Origin: Bacilli bacterium
GTDB taxonomy: Bacteria; Bacillota_I; Bacilli_A; RFN20; CAG-826
DNA length: 44,302 nucleotides
Assembly: GCA_017651565.1 (NCBI GenBank)
Contig: JAGCCQ010000005.1
Location: 1 to 44,302, forward strand
Direction: 5' to 3'
Shown: one piece after another, positions 16,306 to 26,423 of the stretch
How the letters are laid out: each line of letters opens with the position of its first letter
Numbering within the stretch: the first letter of the stretch is position 1
Made by a program: the position numbers and the translations under genes
The notes under the pieces: generated by a model
What the model saw: only the letters and a program-made list of their open reading frames with translations
Database searches by the model: none
Told to the model about the DNA's origin: nothing

Positions 16306-16716
16306 TTATTCAGCTCTACTTTTTACCATGGAAATAATATAAAATACAACGCCTGTTAAAAGCAAGATTCCGCCCACTACACTATATACGATTATGTGCA
16401 CATCTCTAGTCGTTCCGTATATATCAAGAAAACCTTTGAAATAGCACCCAACTGTAAGGGTCGCAACACCCGCATTATAGAGATTTGAAGTAATCGTATT
16501 TGGACCCTTTTCTGTCTTGGTTAAAGTTAAGATTAAATAAGGTACCAAACCTAAGACAAGAGGCACCAAAAATCCTAGCAACATGAACCACGATAAAACG
16601 CCATGTGCTTGAGTCTCATAAATATATCCAAAGAGCGCGCAGAAACAAACTACTCCACAGTAGATGAATAAATTTCTGCGAATTGTCCTTTTATCCTTAT
16701 TTAAAGAGAATAGCAT
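16306..16716 (-). CDS. Small four-helix membrane protein, function unknown
   Basis: I do not recognise the family. The 136 residues have hydrophobic segments at about 16-33, 42-63, 78-95 and 107-130, and short charged termini. A FGYIYETQAHGVLSWFM stretch stands out between the first two helices. The start at 16716 follows AAAGGGAG and overlaps the phosphodiester glycosidase end by 20 bp, so it is the last gene of that operon. It may assist the glycosidase or the GtrA protein; that is inference. Confidence 0.8.
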   Translation of the reverse strand: MLFSLNKDKRTIRRNLFIYCGVVCFCALFGYIYETQAHGVLSWFMLLGFLVPLVLGLVPYLILTLTKTEKGPNTITSNLYNAGVATLTVGCYFKGFLDIYGTTRDVHIIVYSVVGGILLLTGVVFYIISMVKSRAE

Positions 16717-17740
16717 CCCCTATCTCCCTTTCACCAATTCCAGGTGTATTGTTATCCTTAGGTCTATTAAGAACTTCTCCATCGAACCAAATGGTTGCTG
16801 AACCACCGCCATCAAGGTTATAAGCTGTTTTTACGCCTTTACTCTTGATGAACTCTGCAGCTTCATATAAACTTTGACCAAATGAATCTTCGAGTCTAGC
16901 TTCACTTATAGTGATGAAATAATGTAATGGCTCAATAATACCGATAACACTTCTTTGATTGCCGTTGTTCTTAGCAATACCTGTAGTAATCTCGGTTTTA
17001 TCATCGACCATAATTTGATCATTTACGACTAAAGCAGGGCCAAATGAGAATACTTGCCATGCTCCTAAAGGATTGCTTGTAATTTCACTTAATGGAGTGT
17101 TTTTTTCTTTAAAAGTACCAAAACTACCATCGCCCCAAACAACCAAGTCTTCACTATTGGAAACACTATCTCTATAGGTTTTACCGTTTCTTACTACGTA
17201 ACCTTTCTCACGCCCTGCGTAGTTATCACCGCTAATTGCAAATATAGCGTTTCCATTTTTTGCAATCGATGAAGTTGTACTATACCTATGGTATCCATAT
17301 GTTGGTTTACCATCGATTATTGCAAATCTACCTCTAAAGTGAGATAAATCAGATACACGCACGTCCGCACAAAAAATATTAGTATCTGCCATAACGTTGT
17401 TAAAAGTATCCTTGGTTTTAACTGTTTCTTTATAAATCTTAACTTCAAGATCGTCTGACTTGTAATAACGTAAATAATCTGGATGACTTGTTATAATCTC
17501 TTCAGGTTCTTCTTTTTCAGGGTTTTCGTTATTACCTGGATTTGGGTTTTCTTGATTTTGATTGTTATTTAAATCGTTTTCTTCTTTAGGTCCATTATTA
17601 TTCCCAAAGAAACTATTATCATCGTCATCTTCTACGGTATAAGACTCACCACTAGGTATGATTAAAGCATCTAGCACAGAATAAACTGCGTATCCAGATA
17701 ACGTTAGACCAAAAACTAATGGAAAGACAAACTTTTTCAT
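16697..17740 (-). CDS. Phosphodiester glycosidase (NAGPA-domain) exoprotein
   Basis: The 347-residue protein has an N-terminal signal or membrane anchor (residues 4-26), then a low-complexity Asn/Glu/Pro-rich spacer (about 40-82). The C-terminal 240 residues form a NAGPA domain, with FGPALVVND, QRSVIGI and YNLDGGGSATIWFDGE. Such domains hydrolyse phosphodiester-linked sugars; in bacteria the targets are often phosphorylated exopolysaccharide or wall polymers. The spacer suggests it reaches out through the wall. It overlaps the GT2-GtrA gene by 4 bp (ATGA). Confidence 0.9.
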   Translation of the reverse strand: MKKFVFPLVFGLTLSGYAVYSVLDALIIPSGESYTVEDDDDNSFFGNNNGPKEENDLNNNQNQENPNPGNNENPEKEEPEEIITSHPDYLRYYKSDDLEVKIYKETVKTKDTFNNVMADTNIFCADVRVSDLSHFRGRFAIIDGKPTYGYHRYSTTSSIAKNGNAIFAISGDNYAGREKGYVVRNGKTYRDSVSNSEDLVVWGDGSFGTFKEKNTPLSEITSNPLGAWQVFSFGPALVVNDQIMVDDKTEITTGIAKNNGNQRSVIGIIEPLHYFITISEARLEDSFGQSLYEAAEFIKSKGVKTAYNLDGGGSATIWFDGEVLNRPKDNNTPGIGEREIGDAILFK

Positions 17741-18783
17741 GCTGCTTGCCTCTTCGTTCTGAAAACAATGAATTTTTGAATAATATAGGAAGCAACAAAT
17801 AAAACAAATTCAACAATAAGCTTTGTCACGATATGATGCATACCGCAAACATCCACTAATAATGCTAATAATGCAGTATTTAAGACCATATTCACGCCTG
17901 CAAGTATAAAATACTTCGCCGCGTATTTAAGCGTCTTGCCTCGCTTAAGTTTAAATACGAATAGCATATTGATTGTAAAGTTAACTAACGCAGCAGCTAC
18001 CCTAGCTATAACGTTAGCAACAATAATCCTCAACGCCATCTCTTCCGGAAATATAAATGTAAGAAGAGTATATAAACCAAAGTCAACTAAGAATCCGATA
18101 ATAGACGAAGCAGCAAACTTCATAAATTGTTTGAAGATTCTTAAAGAATCTCTTAAAGGATTGTAATGACTTCTTGAGTTGTTATCTAAATAAATTGTAG
18201 CGATTGGAACTTCAATAATTGGAATTCTTTCACGAGACAAATAAAGAATCATATTTGTTTCGTATTCATAGCGATTCCCTTCGATTTCTAATAAGTTCTC
18301 AATATTTTTATATGTGAAGGCTCTTAAGCCTGTTTGAGTATCGTAAATGTTATTGCCAGTAGTCAATCTCATAAGAGATCTAGCAATAAAGTTACCGAAA
18401 ACAGACTTTTTCTGGTCTGTTTGTTTGAAGTTTCTGCTACCAAGAATTAAGCAATCAGGTTGTTTTTCAGCTTTTTGAATAACTGTCAAAGCATCTTCAT
18501 AAGTATGTTGACCATCACCATCAACTGTAACAACTGCATATTCTTTATCTTTGAAAGCTTCTTGAATATATTTAAGACCTGTTTTTAGTGCAGCGCCTTT
18601 TCCTTTATTTGTTTCGTGTCTTAAGACAGTACAAGCTTTCGGAATCATATTAAAGATAGAATCGTACTCAGGTCCACTTCCGTCATTAACAACAACGATA
18701 TGGAATGATTGCATGCACTTTAAAACAATCTTAACAAGTAAGTCATCAGGTTGATAAGAAGGGATAAGTGCGATGTATTCCAT
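17737..18783 (-). CDS. GT2 glycosyltransferase fused to a GtrA membrane domain
   Basis: Residues 1 to about 210 are a DPM1/polyprenol-phosphate-type GT2 transferase with VVNDGS and the metal-binding DGDGQH. Residues about 218-345 hold four membrane helices of the GtrA family, which is linked to lipid-linked sugar transfer across the membrane. The fusion should make and flip a polyprenyl-phosphate sugar for a surface polymer. It is first in an operon with the phosphodiester glycosidase and a small membrane protein. The ATG at 18783 follows AAGGAT. Confidence 0.92.
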   Translation of the reverse strand: MEYIALIPSYQPDDLLVKIVLKCMQSFHIVVVNDGSGPEYDSIFNMIPKACTVLRHETNKGKGAALKTGLKYIQEAFKDKEYAVVTVDGDGQHTYEDALTVIQKAEKQPDCLILGSRNFKQTDQKKSVFGNFIARSLMRLTTGNNIYDTQTGLRAFTYKNIENLLEIEGNRYEYETNMILYLSRERIPIIEVPIATIYLDNNSRSHYNPLRDSLRIFKQFMKFAASSIIGFLVDFGLYTLLTFIFPEEMALRIIVANVIARVAAALVNFTINMLFVFKLKRGKTLKYAAKYFILAGVNMVLNTALLALLVDVCGMHHIVTKLIVEFVLFVASYIIQKFIVFRTKRQAA

Positions 18784-18819
18784 ATTTTTATCCTTTTTAC
18801 TGAAATTACATAAATTATA

Positions 18820-18847
18820 TTTATAAAATCAAAAAAAGTATAGTCAA
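18820..18847 (-). promoter_or_regulatory. GT2-GtrA operon promoter
   Basis: TTGACT (18842-18847) and TATAAA (18820-18825) are 16 bp apart on the minus strand, just after the terminator of the upstream gene. Confidence 0.6.
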
Positions 18848-18858
18848 AAGATAAATAA

Positions 18859-18883
18859 AAAGAACCCTTTAAGAGGATTCTTT
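18859..18883 (-). terminator. Terminator of the TM2/zinc-ribbon gene
   Basis: Minus-strand arms AAAGAATCC and GGGTTCTTT (nine pairs, one wobble, loop TCTTAAA) continue into TTATTTATC, 16 bp after the stop. Confidence 0.7.
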
Positions 18884-18898
18884 GTAGTTATTTTTTTC

Positions 18899-19252
18899 TT
18901 ATCTAGCTTCAGCTTCAATTCTTTTTGCGAATTCATCATCGCTTTCAACAATCATCATAATGCCTTGGATAAGACCAATGAGTGCTGGAATGCAAGTCCA
19001 GAAGAAGATGACAGAAAGAATGCCAGCGCGGTTATTACCTAAATAGAAATGATGGATTCCGAATTCACCTAAGAAGATAGCTAATAAAGCAGCAACTAAT
19101 TTATTTCTACCTTTAATAGTTTTTCCGAATGGATTTTCATTGGAAGATCCTGAATAATCACTTTCTGTTTTAAGTGGAGCCACTTGTTTGCCACAAGCAG
19201 GGCAAACTACGCAATCATCATCAATTTCTGCGCCACAAAATTTACAAAACAT
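18899..19252 (-). CDS. Zinc-ribbon plus TM2-domain membrane protein
   Basis: The 117-residue protein begins with a zinc ribbon (C3, C6, C17, C20). After a short linker it has a TM2 domain with GEFGIHHFYLGN and two membrane helices (about 52-70 and 77-102). TM2 proteins are common in Firmicutes; none has a settled biochemical role. The start follows AAAGGGGA. A TATAAT on the minus strand lies about 35 bp upstream with no good -35 box. Confidence 0.88.
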   Translation of the reverse strand: MFCKFCGAEIDDDCVVCPACGKQVAPLKTESDYSGSSNENPFGKTIKGRNKLVAALLAIFLGEFGIHHFYLGNNRAGILSVIFFWTCIPALIGLIQGIMMIVESDDEFAKRIEAEAR

Positions 19253-19293
19253 ATATAAATCCCCTTTCGAATACTATGTATTTATTATAAGAA

Positions 19294-20067
19294 CTAAAGT
19301 AATTTAGCTTTCTTATCTTTGAATAGCAATATAACAGTTACTAAGTAAGCAACAACTGCTACGCCAAGAGCGCCAGCCATGAAGAAGTTAGGATCACCAA
19401 TACCGAAGCCTTGGACTAATACGAGTGCATCAAGAGCGACTAAGATAACAAAGAAGATAATATTGTTAACGTGTCTGTATCTTTCTTCACTGAATAAGAA
19501 GAACATCATAATCATGAATGCTAATGCGATGCCACAGCTAGCAATAGCTTCAAACATGTAGTAATACTTTGCCGGTGTTCCAACTACTGCTGTTTTGTGG
19601 ATGACTGGAATAGCCATACCAAATCCAACGAAGTAAATAAATGAAGCAATTGTAGAAGCCAATGCATCTTTCTTTTGTCTAATCTCAATGAATTTAGTTA
19701 AGCAAGCAATGAATAAGAAGATGTATGCAACGAATTGAATAATAACAAGCTCAGCTCTTGGTTGAATATCTTGCATACCAGCAACGAGAAGAGCACCAGC
19801 GTTTAAAATCAATAATGTTGATGAACCACCAATACCATATGACATTGCTTTACCAACAATACGTAAGAACAATACGAATGAAACCAATAAAGCTAAGACA
19901 GTCATACCGTAGGCAAACTTATTAAATCCACCTCCGAAAAACATTCTCTTTAACCCGATTGCCGGATCCATGTAACTCATAACAAGCGATGTCACACGCT
20001 CTGAAAATAAGATGATGAAATAAGCTAAGAAGCTAATAAACATTAAAAAGTTATGTTTTCTTTCCAT
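19294..20067 (-). CDS. Eight-helix membrane protein, function unknown
   Basis: I do not recognise this family. The frame is open from 20097, but the ATG at 20067 follows AGGAGA by 8 bp and gives 257 residues. About eight hydrophobic helices span most of the protein with short loops and no obvious catalytic motif. A clear promoter precedes it. It lies 41 bp upstream of the TM2 gene without a terminator, so the two may be cotranscribed. Confidence 0.82.
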   Translation of the reverse strand: MERKHNFLMFISFLAYFIILFSERVTSLVMSYMDPAIGLKRMFFGGGFNKFAYGMTVLALLVSFVLFLRIVGKAMSYGIGGSSTLLILNAGALLVAGMQDIQPRAELVIIQFVAYIFLFIACLTKFIEIRQKKDALASTIASFIYFVGFGMAIPVIHKTAVVGTPAKYYYMFEAIASCGIALAFMIMMFFLFSEERYRHVNNIIFFVILVALDALVLVQGFGIGDPNFFMAGALGVAVVAYLVTVILLFKDKKAKLL

Positions 20068-20102
20068 ATGCTGTTCTCCTAAATTGTTATTAATCACTTT
20101 TA

Positions 20103-20131
20103 ATGATAAGAAACAAGTGTGTAAATGTCAA
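20103..20131 (-). promoter_or_regulatory. Promoter of the eight-helix protein gene
   Basis: A consensus TTGACA (20126-20131) is 17 bp from TATCAT (20103-20108) on the minus strand. Confidence 0.75.
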
Positions 20132-20133
20132 AA

Positions 20134-20148
20134 GAAAACCGAGTTTTC
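20134..20148 (-). terminator. Weak terminator after the ABC-FtsX gene
   Basis: Minus-strand GAAAAC and GTTTTC with a TCG loop run into TTTTG, 49 bp after the stop. An adjacent TCAATAT/ATATTGA dyad lies at 20148-20162. The stem is short and A+T-rich, so this call is tentative. Confidence 0.4.
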
Positions 20149-20196
20149 AATATTATATTGACACTTTTTTTGCCTTTTTTAAGTAGGTTAGAGTTT

Positions 20197-23100
20197 TTAT
20201 AACGCTCTAATTGACTCTACTGGAGGTCTTCTTGAAGCCTTAGTAACAGGGAATAAAGTTCCGAATAATCCGACAACGAATGCAATCGCGAAAATAATTC
20301 CGATGTTTATTGGGCCAAATTCAAAGAATTGCGTTGTGAGATTCTCTGCAATCTTAGTGTTAAAGATAAAGCAAGCAACACCAGTAAGAATGATTGAGAA
20401 GAATACACAGATTAAACAAATAATCGCGGCTTCTGAGAAGAAAATCTTAAATACGTCACTACCTCTAGCGCCAACTGCTCTAAGGATTCCAATTTCTTTT
20501 TGCTTATTAGAAATAGAAGTTGAAATGAAGTTAAGAAGCATAAGTCCACTGAATAATGCCATAACAGAACCGGTGATTAAGAAGACTAATTTAAGTTCTT
20601 TAAGCAAACTGGTAATCGTAAGAATTGTGTTAGAAACTTGATTGTCGAGTCTATAGAAGGAATCATCGTCATATTCTTTCAACATAAACTTGAGTTGATC
20701 AGAAGTTTTGTCACACATTGTAATTGTGGAACTATATTGAGCTGTGCTATCTGGTTTATACTTTGTAGTTTCAACGTTTTTGCTGTTTGAATACTCATAG
20801 TCAGTTTTGAATGCTCTATTTTTCCATTCATCATTTAATAAAAGGTCTTGATAAACATCCATCGATTGATCGGCTACAAATATACCACCTATCTTCATTT
20901 CGTTAACCATTTGATTCTTTGTTGTAATGGCAACAGGAGATTTGTAACTTAAGGAATTTGGTTTATTTCCATATTCACTTTCGTATGCGTCAAGTGCGCC
21001 AACTAAAGCTTTTACATCAGCGCTGGTTAAAGGTTGAGTAGCAACTTGATCAAAATCAATAACGTTATCACCATAGCCGTAATTATTTCTTAAATCTTCT
21101 ACAAGCCAAGAGTCGTTACCGATTGCATAGAACTTAACAATAGCTTTTAAAACATCTTTGAAATTGTCTAACTTATCAATGAAACGCATTGTTTTGCTAG
21201 CTGCGTATTCCATATCGACATACCCTAGGCCACAGAAGGTGCTAGTATATGAATAAACCTTGTTGTTATCATTATCAAAAGTCGAATAACCTCCATAGAT
21301 TTTTAAGCCAATACGAATAACATTATTAGTATCTTTATAGTAGACATCAGTAAAGACTGAGTTTGCTTGTTTTTTAAAACTTACCTCACCAGTACTTCTA
21401 TTTACGAATAAACCTTTTCTATATTCGACGTTATAGTCATAAGCGTCGTTTTTTGGTTCACCATTTGCATCAAGATAATATGTATCGAAACGTTTTAAAG
21501 AAACAGTTCCACTTGTTCCCTTTGGGTAGTATATATCACGAAATTCGACAGAATCCCACCTCTTATCTACTTCATCTTCAAGATAGATTTTTTTAGATGA
21601 AGAATCATAATAGAAATGACTTAAATCAACTTCCTTAAAAGTATTATTTATTTCAGAACCAAGATAAAAATTCGTTGGATCAAACCAAGCTTTTGTTTCA
21701 TTTGGATGGTTATTATCATACACATTTGTATAAGCGTCATAATTATCATTCATATAAACTGTCTTGCTATACGCAATTACGTTTTCATTATCATCAATAA
21801 TAACTTCGCCTTGAACTGGGAAATACCCTTCTTTTTCTACAAGAGAAACTTTTGAGTTATCGCTACTGATATAAAGCATTTCACCATTCCGTCCATTTTC
21901 ATTAGCTTTATAGTAGGACAATTCACCATCTCTATTGTATCTAACTCTCATTTGTCCAATAGAATCATTCATCATATTTTGAATGATATTTCTAAAATGA
22001 TAAGATTTTGCATTGAGGTAAATTTCATCATCTTTAATTGCAGGAACTCCAGCAATTTCATTGCCATTAATATCAAAATACTTAAATAAGTTTCCGTATG
22101 ATTGGACATTTGAAGTTGTTAAAACGCCCATGCTTTCATAATCACTTGGGAAGAAATATGATCTGTCATCTAAACCATTTTTATAGTTTTTATATTCTTC
22201 AGCACCCAAGAATCTTAAGCCATACAAATATTCACCATTAACGTACATTCTCGAAGTATAGTCAGACTGCAAATAATTTTTATTTGTTTCATAGAAGTTT
22301 GTGGAAATATAGCCTAATCCAGCAAAACTAGATTGATATACATCTTTAAAGCTTTCACATAATACTCTGTATTCTCTACTAGAGAGAGCCATATGGCTTT
22401 CTTCTTTAAGAATGTCATATTTGCTATTTTTTAAAGCACTATCAGTTTTATAAACACCAGAAATTGTAAAATCAAAAGTTTTTGAAAGGCCAGAAGAGTA
22501 ATTACGTAACATAACGCTAATCTTTTGGCCAATTAAGTCATTCTCATTATTGATTTGTTTTTGAGCTAATCCATCTGGGCTTCTGAAATCGCGTTCTTTG
22601 AAAATTTCAAAAATATAATCACTAACAGCGATTTCATCATTATTTTCAGGATAATGACCTGCTAATCTGTCAAAGTCTCTTTGTCTTAATAAGAAGTCTT
22701 CGCCACAATCACATAATCCATAAATTGAACTAGTTGAATAATAATCTAAATTTGTTGAGTTAGCTAAATATCCAGAAATATCAATTTCTTTATTATAAAT
22801 ACCAGTAAACTCTAAATTTAATGAATTCTTATTTAAATTCTCAATATCTTCTTTTGAAATGTTTGTGGCTCTATCAGAAACATATTCGTCTCCAAGTTCT
22901 TCTTTGCCGTCTCTATCATACCTATAGTAATGATTATACACGTTATATTTCTTTTCCATGACTAAGGATTCATAAGCTTCTTCTTGTAATCCCTTAGCTT
23001 GTGAGAAAGCTGCATTATATAACATTAAGGTTGATAAAATACCAAACATTGAGAATGCAATAACAGATAAAAACATTGTAAATATTAATCTACCTGGTTT

Positions 23101-24108
23101 GATTTTTAAGTTAGATGCACCCATCTTTAATGCATGTCTTGCAGGTAACTTAGATTTAATGAATTTAGTTTGGCTTCCATCGTAAGATTTGATATTAACT
23201 GCTTTTAAATCTGTATCTTTAAAGCATTGTTGTGCACCATCATCATTAATCTTTGCAATCTTTTTAAATGTAGTAACGTTATTTTCGTTATTCGAAATAA
23301 TTACTTCGCCTTTACCTTTTAAAGACTTTAAGACATCTTTAAGTTCACTTTCAGAAAGAGTATCGATATCTTTAATTTGAATTGTGCCATCCCCTACTTT
23401 AGTAACGTTAGAAGAAATCTTTGTTGCAGCAGAAATACTCTTAGAGTGATCGCTTATAACTTTACCATCTTTAAGTTCGATAATACGATCAGCGTATTCT
23501 TCCGCAAAGTCTCTATCATGAGAAACAATAATAATCAATTTAGTTTCAGATAACTTCTTTAATGTATCTAAGACTTGTTTACCTGTATTTGAATCAAGAG
23601 CACCTGTAGGTTCATCAGCCATGATGATTTCAGGATTCTTAATAAGTGCTCTAGCAATAGCGATTCTTTGTTTTTGACCACCAGAAAGAGTATTTGGCTT
23701 TCTCTTGCCCATTCCTTCAAGGTCAACTTGCTTTAATAAATCATCTACTGCTTTCTTATCATTCTTCTTGCCTTGGAGTTCAAGAGCAAGAGCGATATTA
23801 GTTTCAACGTTAAATTCACTAAGGATGTTATATTCTTGGAAAACGAAACCTATAAATGTATTTCTATAAGAATCAAAATCTGATTGTGTGAAATCTTTAG
23901 AAGATTTACCTTTAACAATGATTTCACCAGAATCTGGTTTATCAAGACCACCAGAAACATTTAACAAAGTTGATTTACCTGAACCAGACTTACCAAGTAA
24001 AAATACCATACCTGTTTCAGGAAATTGTATTGAAACACCATCAAGAGCGTGTACTTCAACACCACCTTTGGTTTTGTAATACTTTTTTAAATCACGTACT
24101 TCTAGCAT
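20197..24108 (-). CDS. ABC transporter: ATPase fused to FtsX-type permease with giant outer domain
   Basis: The first 220 residues are a complete MacB/LolD-type ATPase: GKSGSGKST, LSGGQKQR and IIMADEPTGALD. A linker leads to one helix (about 340-365), an outside region of roughly 800 residues, and three more helices in the last 130 residues. These include the FtsX signature KEIGILRAVGA. Such MacB-like proteins push substrates or signals at the membrane by mechanotransmission. The outer region is rich in Tyr, Asn and Asp and matches no domain I recognise. I chose the ATG at 24108 because GGGGAG is 8 bp away; the ATG at 24114 is too close to it. At 1303 residues it is the largest gene here. Confidence 0.88.
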   Translation of the reverse strand: MLEVRDLKKYYKTKGGVEVHALDGVSIQFPETGMVFLLGKSGSGKSTLLNVSGGLDKPDSGEIIVKGKSSKDFTQSDFDSYRNTFIGFVFQEYNILSEFNVETNIALALELQGKKNDKKAVDDLLKQVDLEGMGKRKPNTLSGGQKQRIAIARALIKNPEIIMADEPTGALDSNTGKQVLDTLKKLSETKLIIIVSHDRDFAEEYADRIIELKDGKVISDHSKSISAATKISSNVTKVGDGTIQIKDIDTLSESELKDVLKSLKGKGEVIISNNENNVTTFKKIAKINDDGAQQCFKDTDLKAVNIKSYDGSQTKFIKSKLPARHALKMGASNLKIKPGRLIFTMFLSVIAFSMFGILSTLMLYNAAFSQAKGLQEEAYESLVMEKKYNVYNHYYRYDRDGKEELGDEYVSDRATNISKEDIENLNKNSLNLEFTGIYNKEIDISGYLANSTNLDYYSTSSIYGLCDCGEDFLLRQRDFDRLAGHYPENNDEIAVSDYIFEIFKERDFRSPDGLAQKQINNENDLIGQKISVMLRNYSSGLSKTFDFTISGVYKTDSALKNSKYDILKEESHMALSSREYRVLCESFKDVYQSSFAGLGYISTNFYETNKNYLQSDYTSRMYVNGEYLYGLRFLGAEEYKNYKNGLDDRSYFFPSDYESMGVLTTSNVQSYGNLFKYFDINGNEIAGVPAIKDDEIYLNAKSYHFRNIIQNMMNDSIGQMRVRYNRDGELSYYKANENGRNGEMLYISSDNSKVSLVEKEGYFPVQGEVIIDDNENVIAYSKTVYMNDNYDAYTNVYDNNHPNETKAWFDPTNFYLGSEINNTFKEVDLSHFYYDSSSKKIYLEDEVDKRWDSVEFRDIYYPKGTSGTVSLKRFDTYYLDANGEPKNDAYDYNVEYRKGLFVNRSTGEVSFKKQANSVFTDVYYKDTNNVIRIGLKIYGGYSTFDNDNNKVYSYTSTFCGLGYVDMEYAASKTMRFIDKLDNFKDVLKAIVKFYAIGNDSWLVEDLRNNYGYGDNVIDFDQVATQPLTSADVKALVGALDAYESEYGNKPNSLSYKSPVAITTKNQMVNEMKIGGIFVADQSMDVYQDLLLNDEWKNRAFKTDYEYSNSKNVETTKYKPDSTAQYSSTITMCDKTSDQLKFMLKEYDDDSFYRLDNQVSNTILTITSLLKELKLVFLITGSVMALFSGLMLLNFISTSISNKQKEIGILRAVGARGSDVFKIFFSEAAIICLICVFFSIILTGVACFIFNTKIAENLTTQFFEFGPINIGIIFAIAFVVGLFGTLFPVTKASRRPPVESIRAL

Positions 24109-24204
24109 ATGCATTTCTCCCCTATGTTGTATGCATTTCCTATTATAGATTACAAAATATTTAATTAATATAATTATCTGCTTATAAATCCTATTAATTT
24201 ATGC

Positions 24205-24238
24205 AAAGAAAAAGCCTAACTCAGATAGTAAGTTAGGC
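24205..24238 (-). terminator. clpB terminator
   Basis: Perfect 8-bp arms GCCTAACT and AGTTAGGC (24214-24238, 9-nt loop) are followed by TTTTTCTTTG on the minus strand. Confidence 0.9.
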
Positions 24239-24257
24239 ATTCTCTATTAAAACGATA

Positions 24258-26369
24258 TTAGACTCTCTTAACAACTACATCACCATTGTAGTCGACTAAG
24301 TATTTATGTTCAGTATCAACTTCTTGAGAAATAATCTTATTCGCGATTGTTGTTTCAACTTTGTTTTGAATAAATCTCTTAATTGGTCTAGCACCATAAA
24401 TTGGAGAATAAGCACTTTCAAGAATCCATTTCTTCAATTCATTAGAGAACTCAAAGGAATAGTAAGATTCTTTAAGTCTAGCGTTAAGATTATTAAGCAT
24501 CTTATCAACAATCTCCGATTGAGTGTCTTTACCTAAAGGAGAGAAATACACTATTTCATCTATACGGTTAAGGAACTCAGGCTTGAATGTTTGATGTAAC
24601 AATCCATCAACTTTTTCTCTTTCATTATTGAGCAAGAATTCACTACCTAAGTTACTAGTCATAATGATAATTGTGTTTCTAAAGTCCACTAATCTACCTT
24701 GACTATCGGTTAATCTACCATCATCAAGAATCTGTAATAACAAGTTAAATACTTCAGGATGAGCTTTCTCAATTTCATCAAATAAGACAATAGAATAAGG
24801 ATTCCTTCTAACTTTCTCAGTTAATTGGCCTCCTTCTTCATATCCAACATATCCTGGAGGAGCACCAATAAGTCTACTTGTTGAGTATTTCTCCATATAT
24901 TCACTCATATCAATACGAATAATATGGCTTTCTGAATCAAATAAAGATTCCGCTAAAGCACGTGCTACTTCAGTTTTACCAACACCAGTAGGTCCTAGGA
25001 ATAAGAACGAACCAATTGGTCTATTTGTATCTTTAATACCTGCACGTTGTCTTAATATAGCGTTACTAACTAGTGTTAAAGCTTCATCTTGTCCAATTAC
25101 CCTCTTAGAAAGTGTACTCTTAAGATCTAAGACTTTTTCTCTATCACCTTTTTCAATCTTGCTTAAAGGAATATTAGTCATACGAGAGATAATCTTTGCG
25201 ATTTCTTCTTCATCAACAATTTGTGAAAGGAGTTTTCCGTCGCCGCTTCTAGATTCATATTCTTTAAGTTTCTTTTCTAAATCAGGGATAGTTTGATATT
25301 GAAGTTCACCAGCTTTTTCAAATTCAGATTTTGATAAAACTACATCTAAATCAAACTTAGCTTTTTCTAACTTCTCTTTAATATCTTTAACCTTGTTAAT
25401 CTCATCTTTTTCTTTCTTCCATTGTTCCATGAGACCTTTATCTTTCTCTAAAAGAGAAGAAAGTTCTTCGTTAAGATCAGCAAGTCTTTTCTTACTAGCA
25501 TCATCGCTTTCTTTCTTTAATGCAGCTTTTTCTATTTCTAACTGTCTAATCTTTCTTTCTAATTCATCTAGTTCACTAGGCATAGATGCAAGTTCTACTT
25601 TAATAGACGCACAAGCTTCATCAACTAAATCTATTGCTTTATCAGGTAAGAATCTAGAAGTTAAGTATCTATTAGATAAAGTCGAAGCCGCAATTAAAGC
25701 GTTATCGGTAATCTTAACGCCATGGAAAGATTCAAATCTATTCTTCAAGCCTCTAAGAATAGTAATTGTATCTTCAACAGAAGGCTCATTAATCATGACT
25801 GGTTGGAATCTTCTTTCAAGCGCACGATCTTTTTCAATATATTCTCTATACTCTTTAAGAGTAGTCGCACCAATACAGTCAATTTCTCCTCTAGCAAGCA
25901 TAGGTTTTAACATATTGGATGCATCAAGCGCACCATCAGTTCTACCAGCGCCTACAATAAGATGAATCTCATCGATGAATAGAATGATTTTACCTTCACT
26001 TTCCTTAATTTTATTAAGGACTGCTTTAAGTCTTTCTTCAAATTCACCACGGTATTTAGCACCAGCTACTAAAGCACCCATATCAAGTTCATATATGGTT
26101 TTATCTTTAAGGATTGAAGGAACGTCATCTTTTACGATACGTTCTGCTAATCCTTCAAGGATAGCGGTTTTACCTACACCAGGTTCACCTAAAAGTATTA
26201 CGTTATTCTTAGTTTTACGAGCAAGAATCTCAATAATCTTACGAATCTCTTCATCTCTTCCAATAACAGGATCGATTTTGCCCTTCTTCACTTCTTCATT
26301 GATGTTACGACCGAACTTTTGAAGGACATCTTTATCATTTTCATAATCAGGCATTTGTTCCATTTGCAT
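24258..26369 (-). CDS. clpB: ClpB disaggregase lacking the N-terminal domain
   Basis: ClpB is the AAA+ disaggregase that works with DnaK to rescue aggregated proteins. Both ATPase rings are intact: GEPGVGKT with IDEIH in the first, and GPTGVGKT with LFDEIEKAH in the second. A middle coiled coil of about 120 residues (about 270-390) separates them. The Clp N domain is missing: the protein starts directly at the region leading to VIGRDEEI, giving 703 residues against about 860. Mollicute ClpB is similarly short. I preferred ATG 26369, 9 bp from AAGGAGG; ATG 26375 is only 3 bp from it. The promoter carries a perfect CIRCE element. Confidence 0.94.
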   Translation of the reverse strand: MQMEQMPDYENDKDVLQKFGRNINEEVKKGKIDPVIGRDEEIRKIIEILARKTKNNVILLGEPGVGKTAILEGLAERIVKDDVPSILKDKTIYELDMGALVAGAKYRGEFEERLKAVLNKIKESEGKIILFIDEIHLIVGAGRTDGALDASNMLKPMLARGEIDCIGATTLKEYREYIEKDRALERRFQPVMINEPSVEDTITILRGLKNRFESFHGVKITDNALIAASTLSNRYLTSRFLPDKAIDLVDEACASIKVELASMPSELDELERKIRQLEIEKAALKKESDDASKKRLADLNEELSSLLEKDKGLMEQWKKEKDEINKVKDIKEKLEKAKFDLDVVLSKSEFEKAGELQYQTIPDLEKKLKEYESRSGDGKLLSQIVDEEEIAKIISRMTNIPLSKIEKGDREKVLDLKSTLSKRVIGQDEALTLVSNAILRQRAGIKDTNRPIGSFLFLGPTGVGKTEVARALAESLFDSESHIIRIDMSEYMEKYSTSRLIGAPPGYVGYEEGGQLTEKVRRNPYSIVLFDEIEKAHPEVFNLLLQILDDGRLTDSQGRLVDFRNTIIIMTSNLGSEFLLNNEREKVDGLLHQTFKPEFLNRIDEIVYFSPLGKDTQSEIVDKMLNNLNARLKESYYSFEFSNELKKWILESAYSPIYGARPIKRFIQNKVETTIANKIISQEVDTEHKYLVDYNGDVVVKRV

Positions 26370-26395
26370 AAACATAATCCTCCTTTTCTAAACTC

Positions 26396-26423
26396 ATTGT
26401 AGCACAAAATTAGCACTCTTCAA
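26396..26423 (-). promoter_or_regulatory. clpB promoter, -35 box inside CIRCE
   Basis: On the minus strand TTGAAG (26418-26423) lies in the CIRCE spacer, 16 bp from TACAAT (26396-26401). TACAAT is preceded by TGC, forming an extended -10. HrcA bound to CIRCE would cover the -35 box. Confidence 0.75.
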
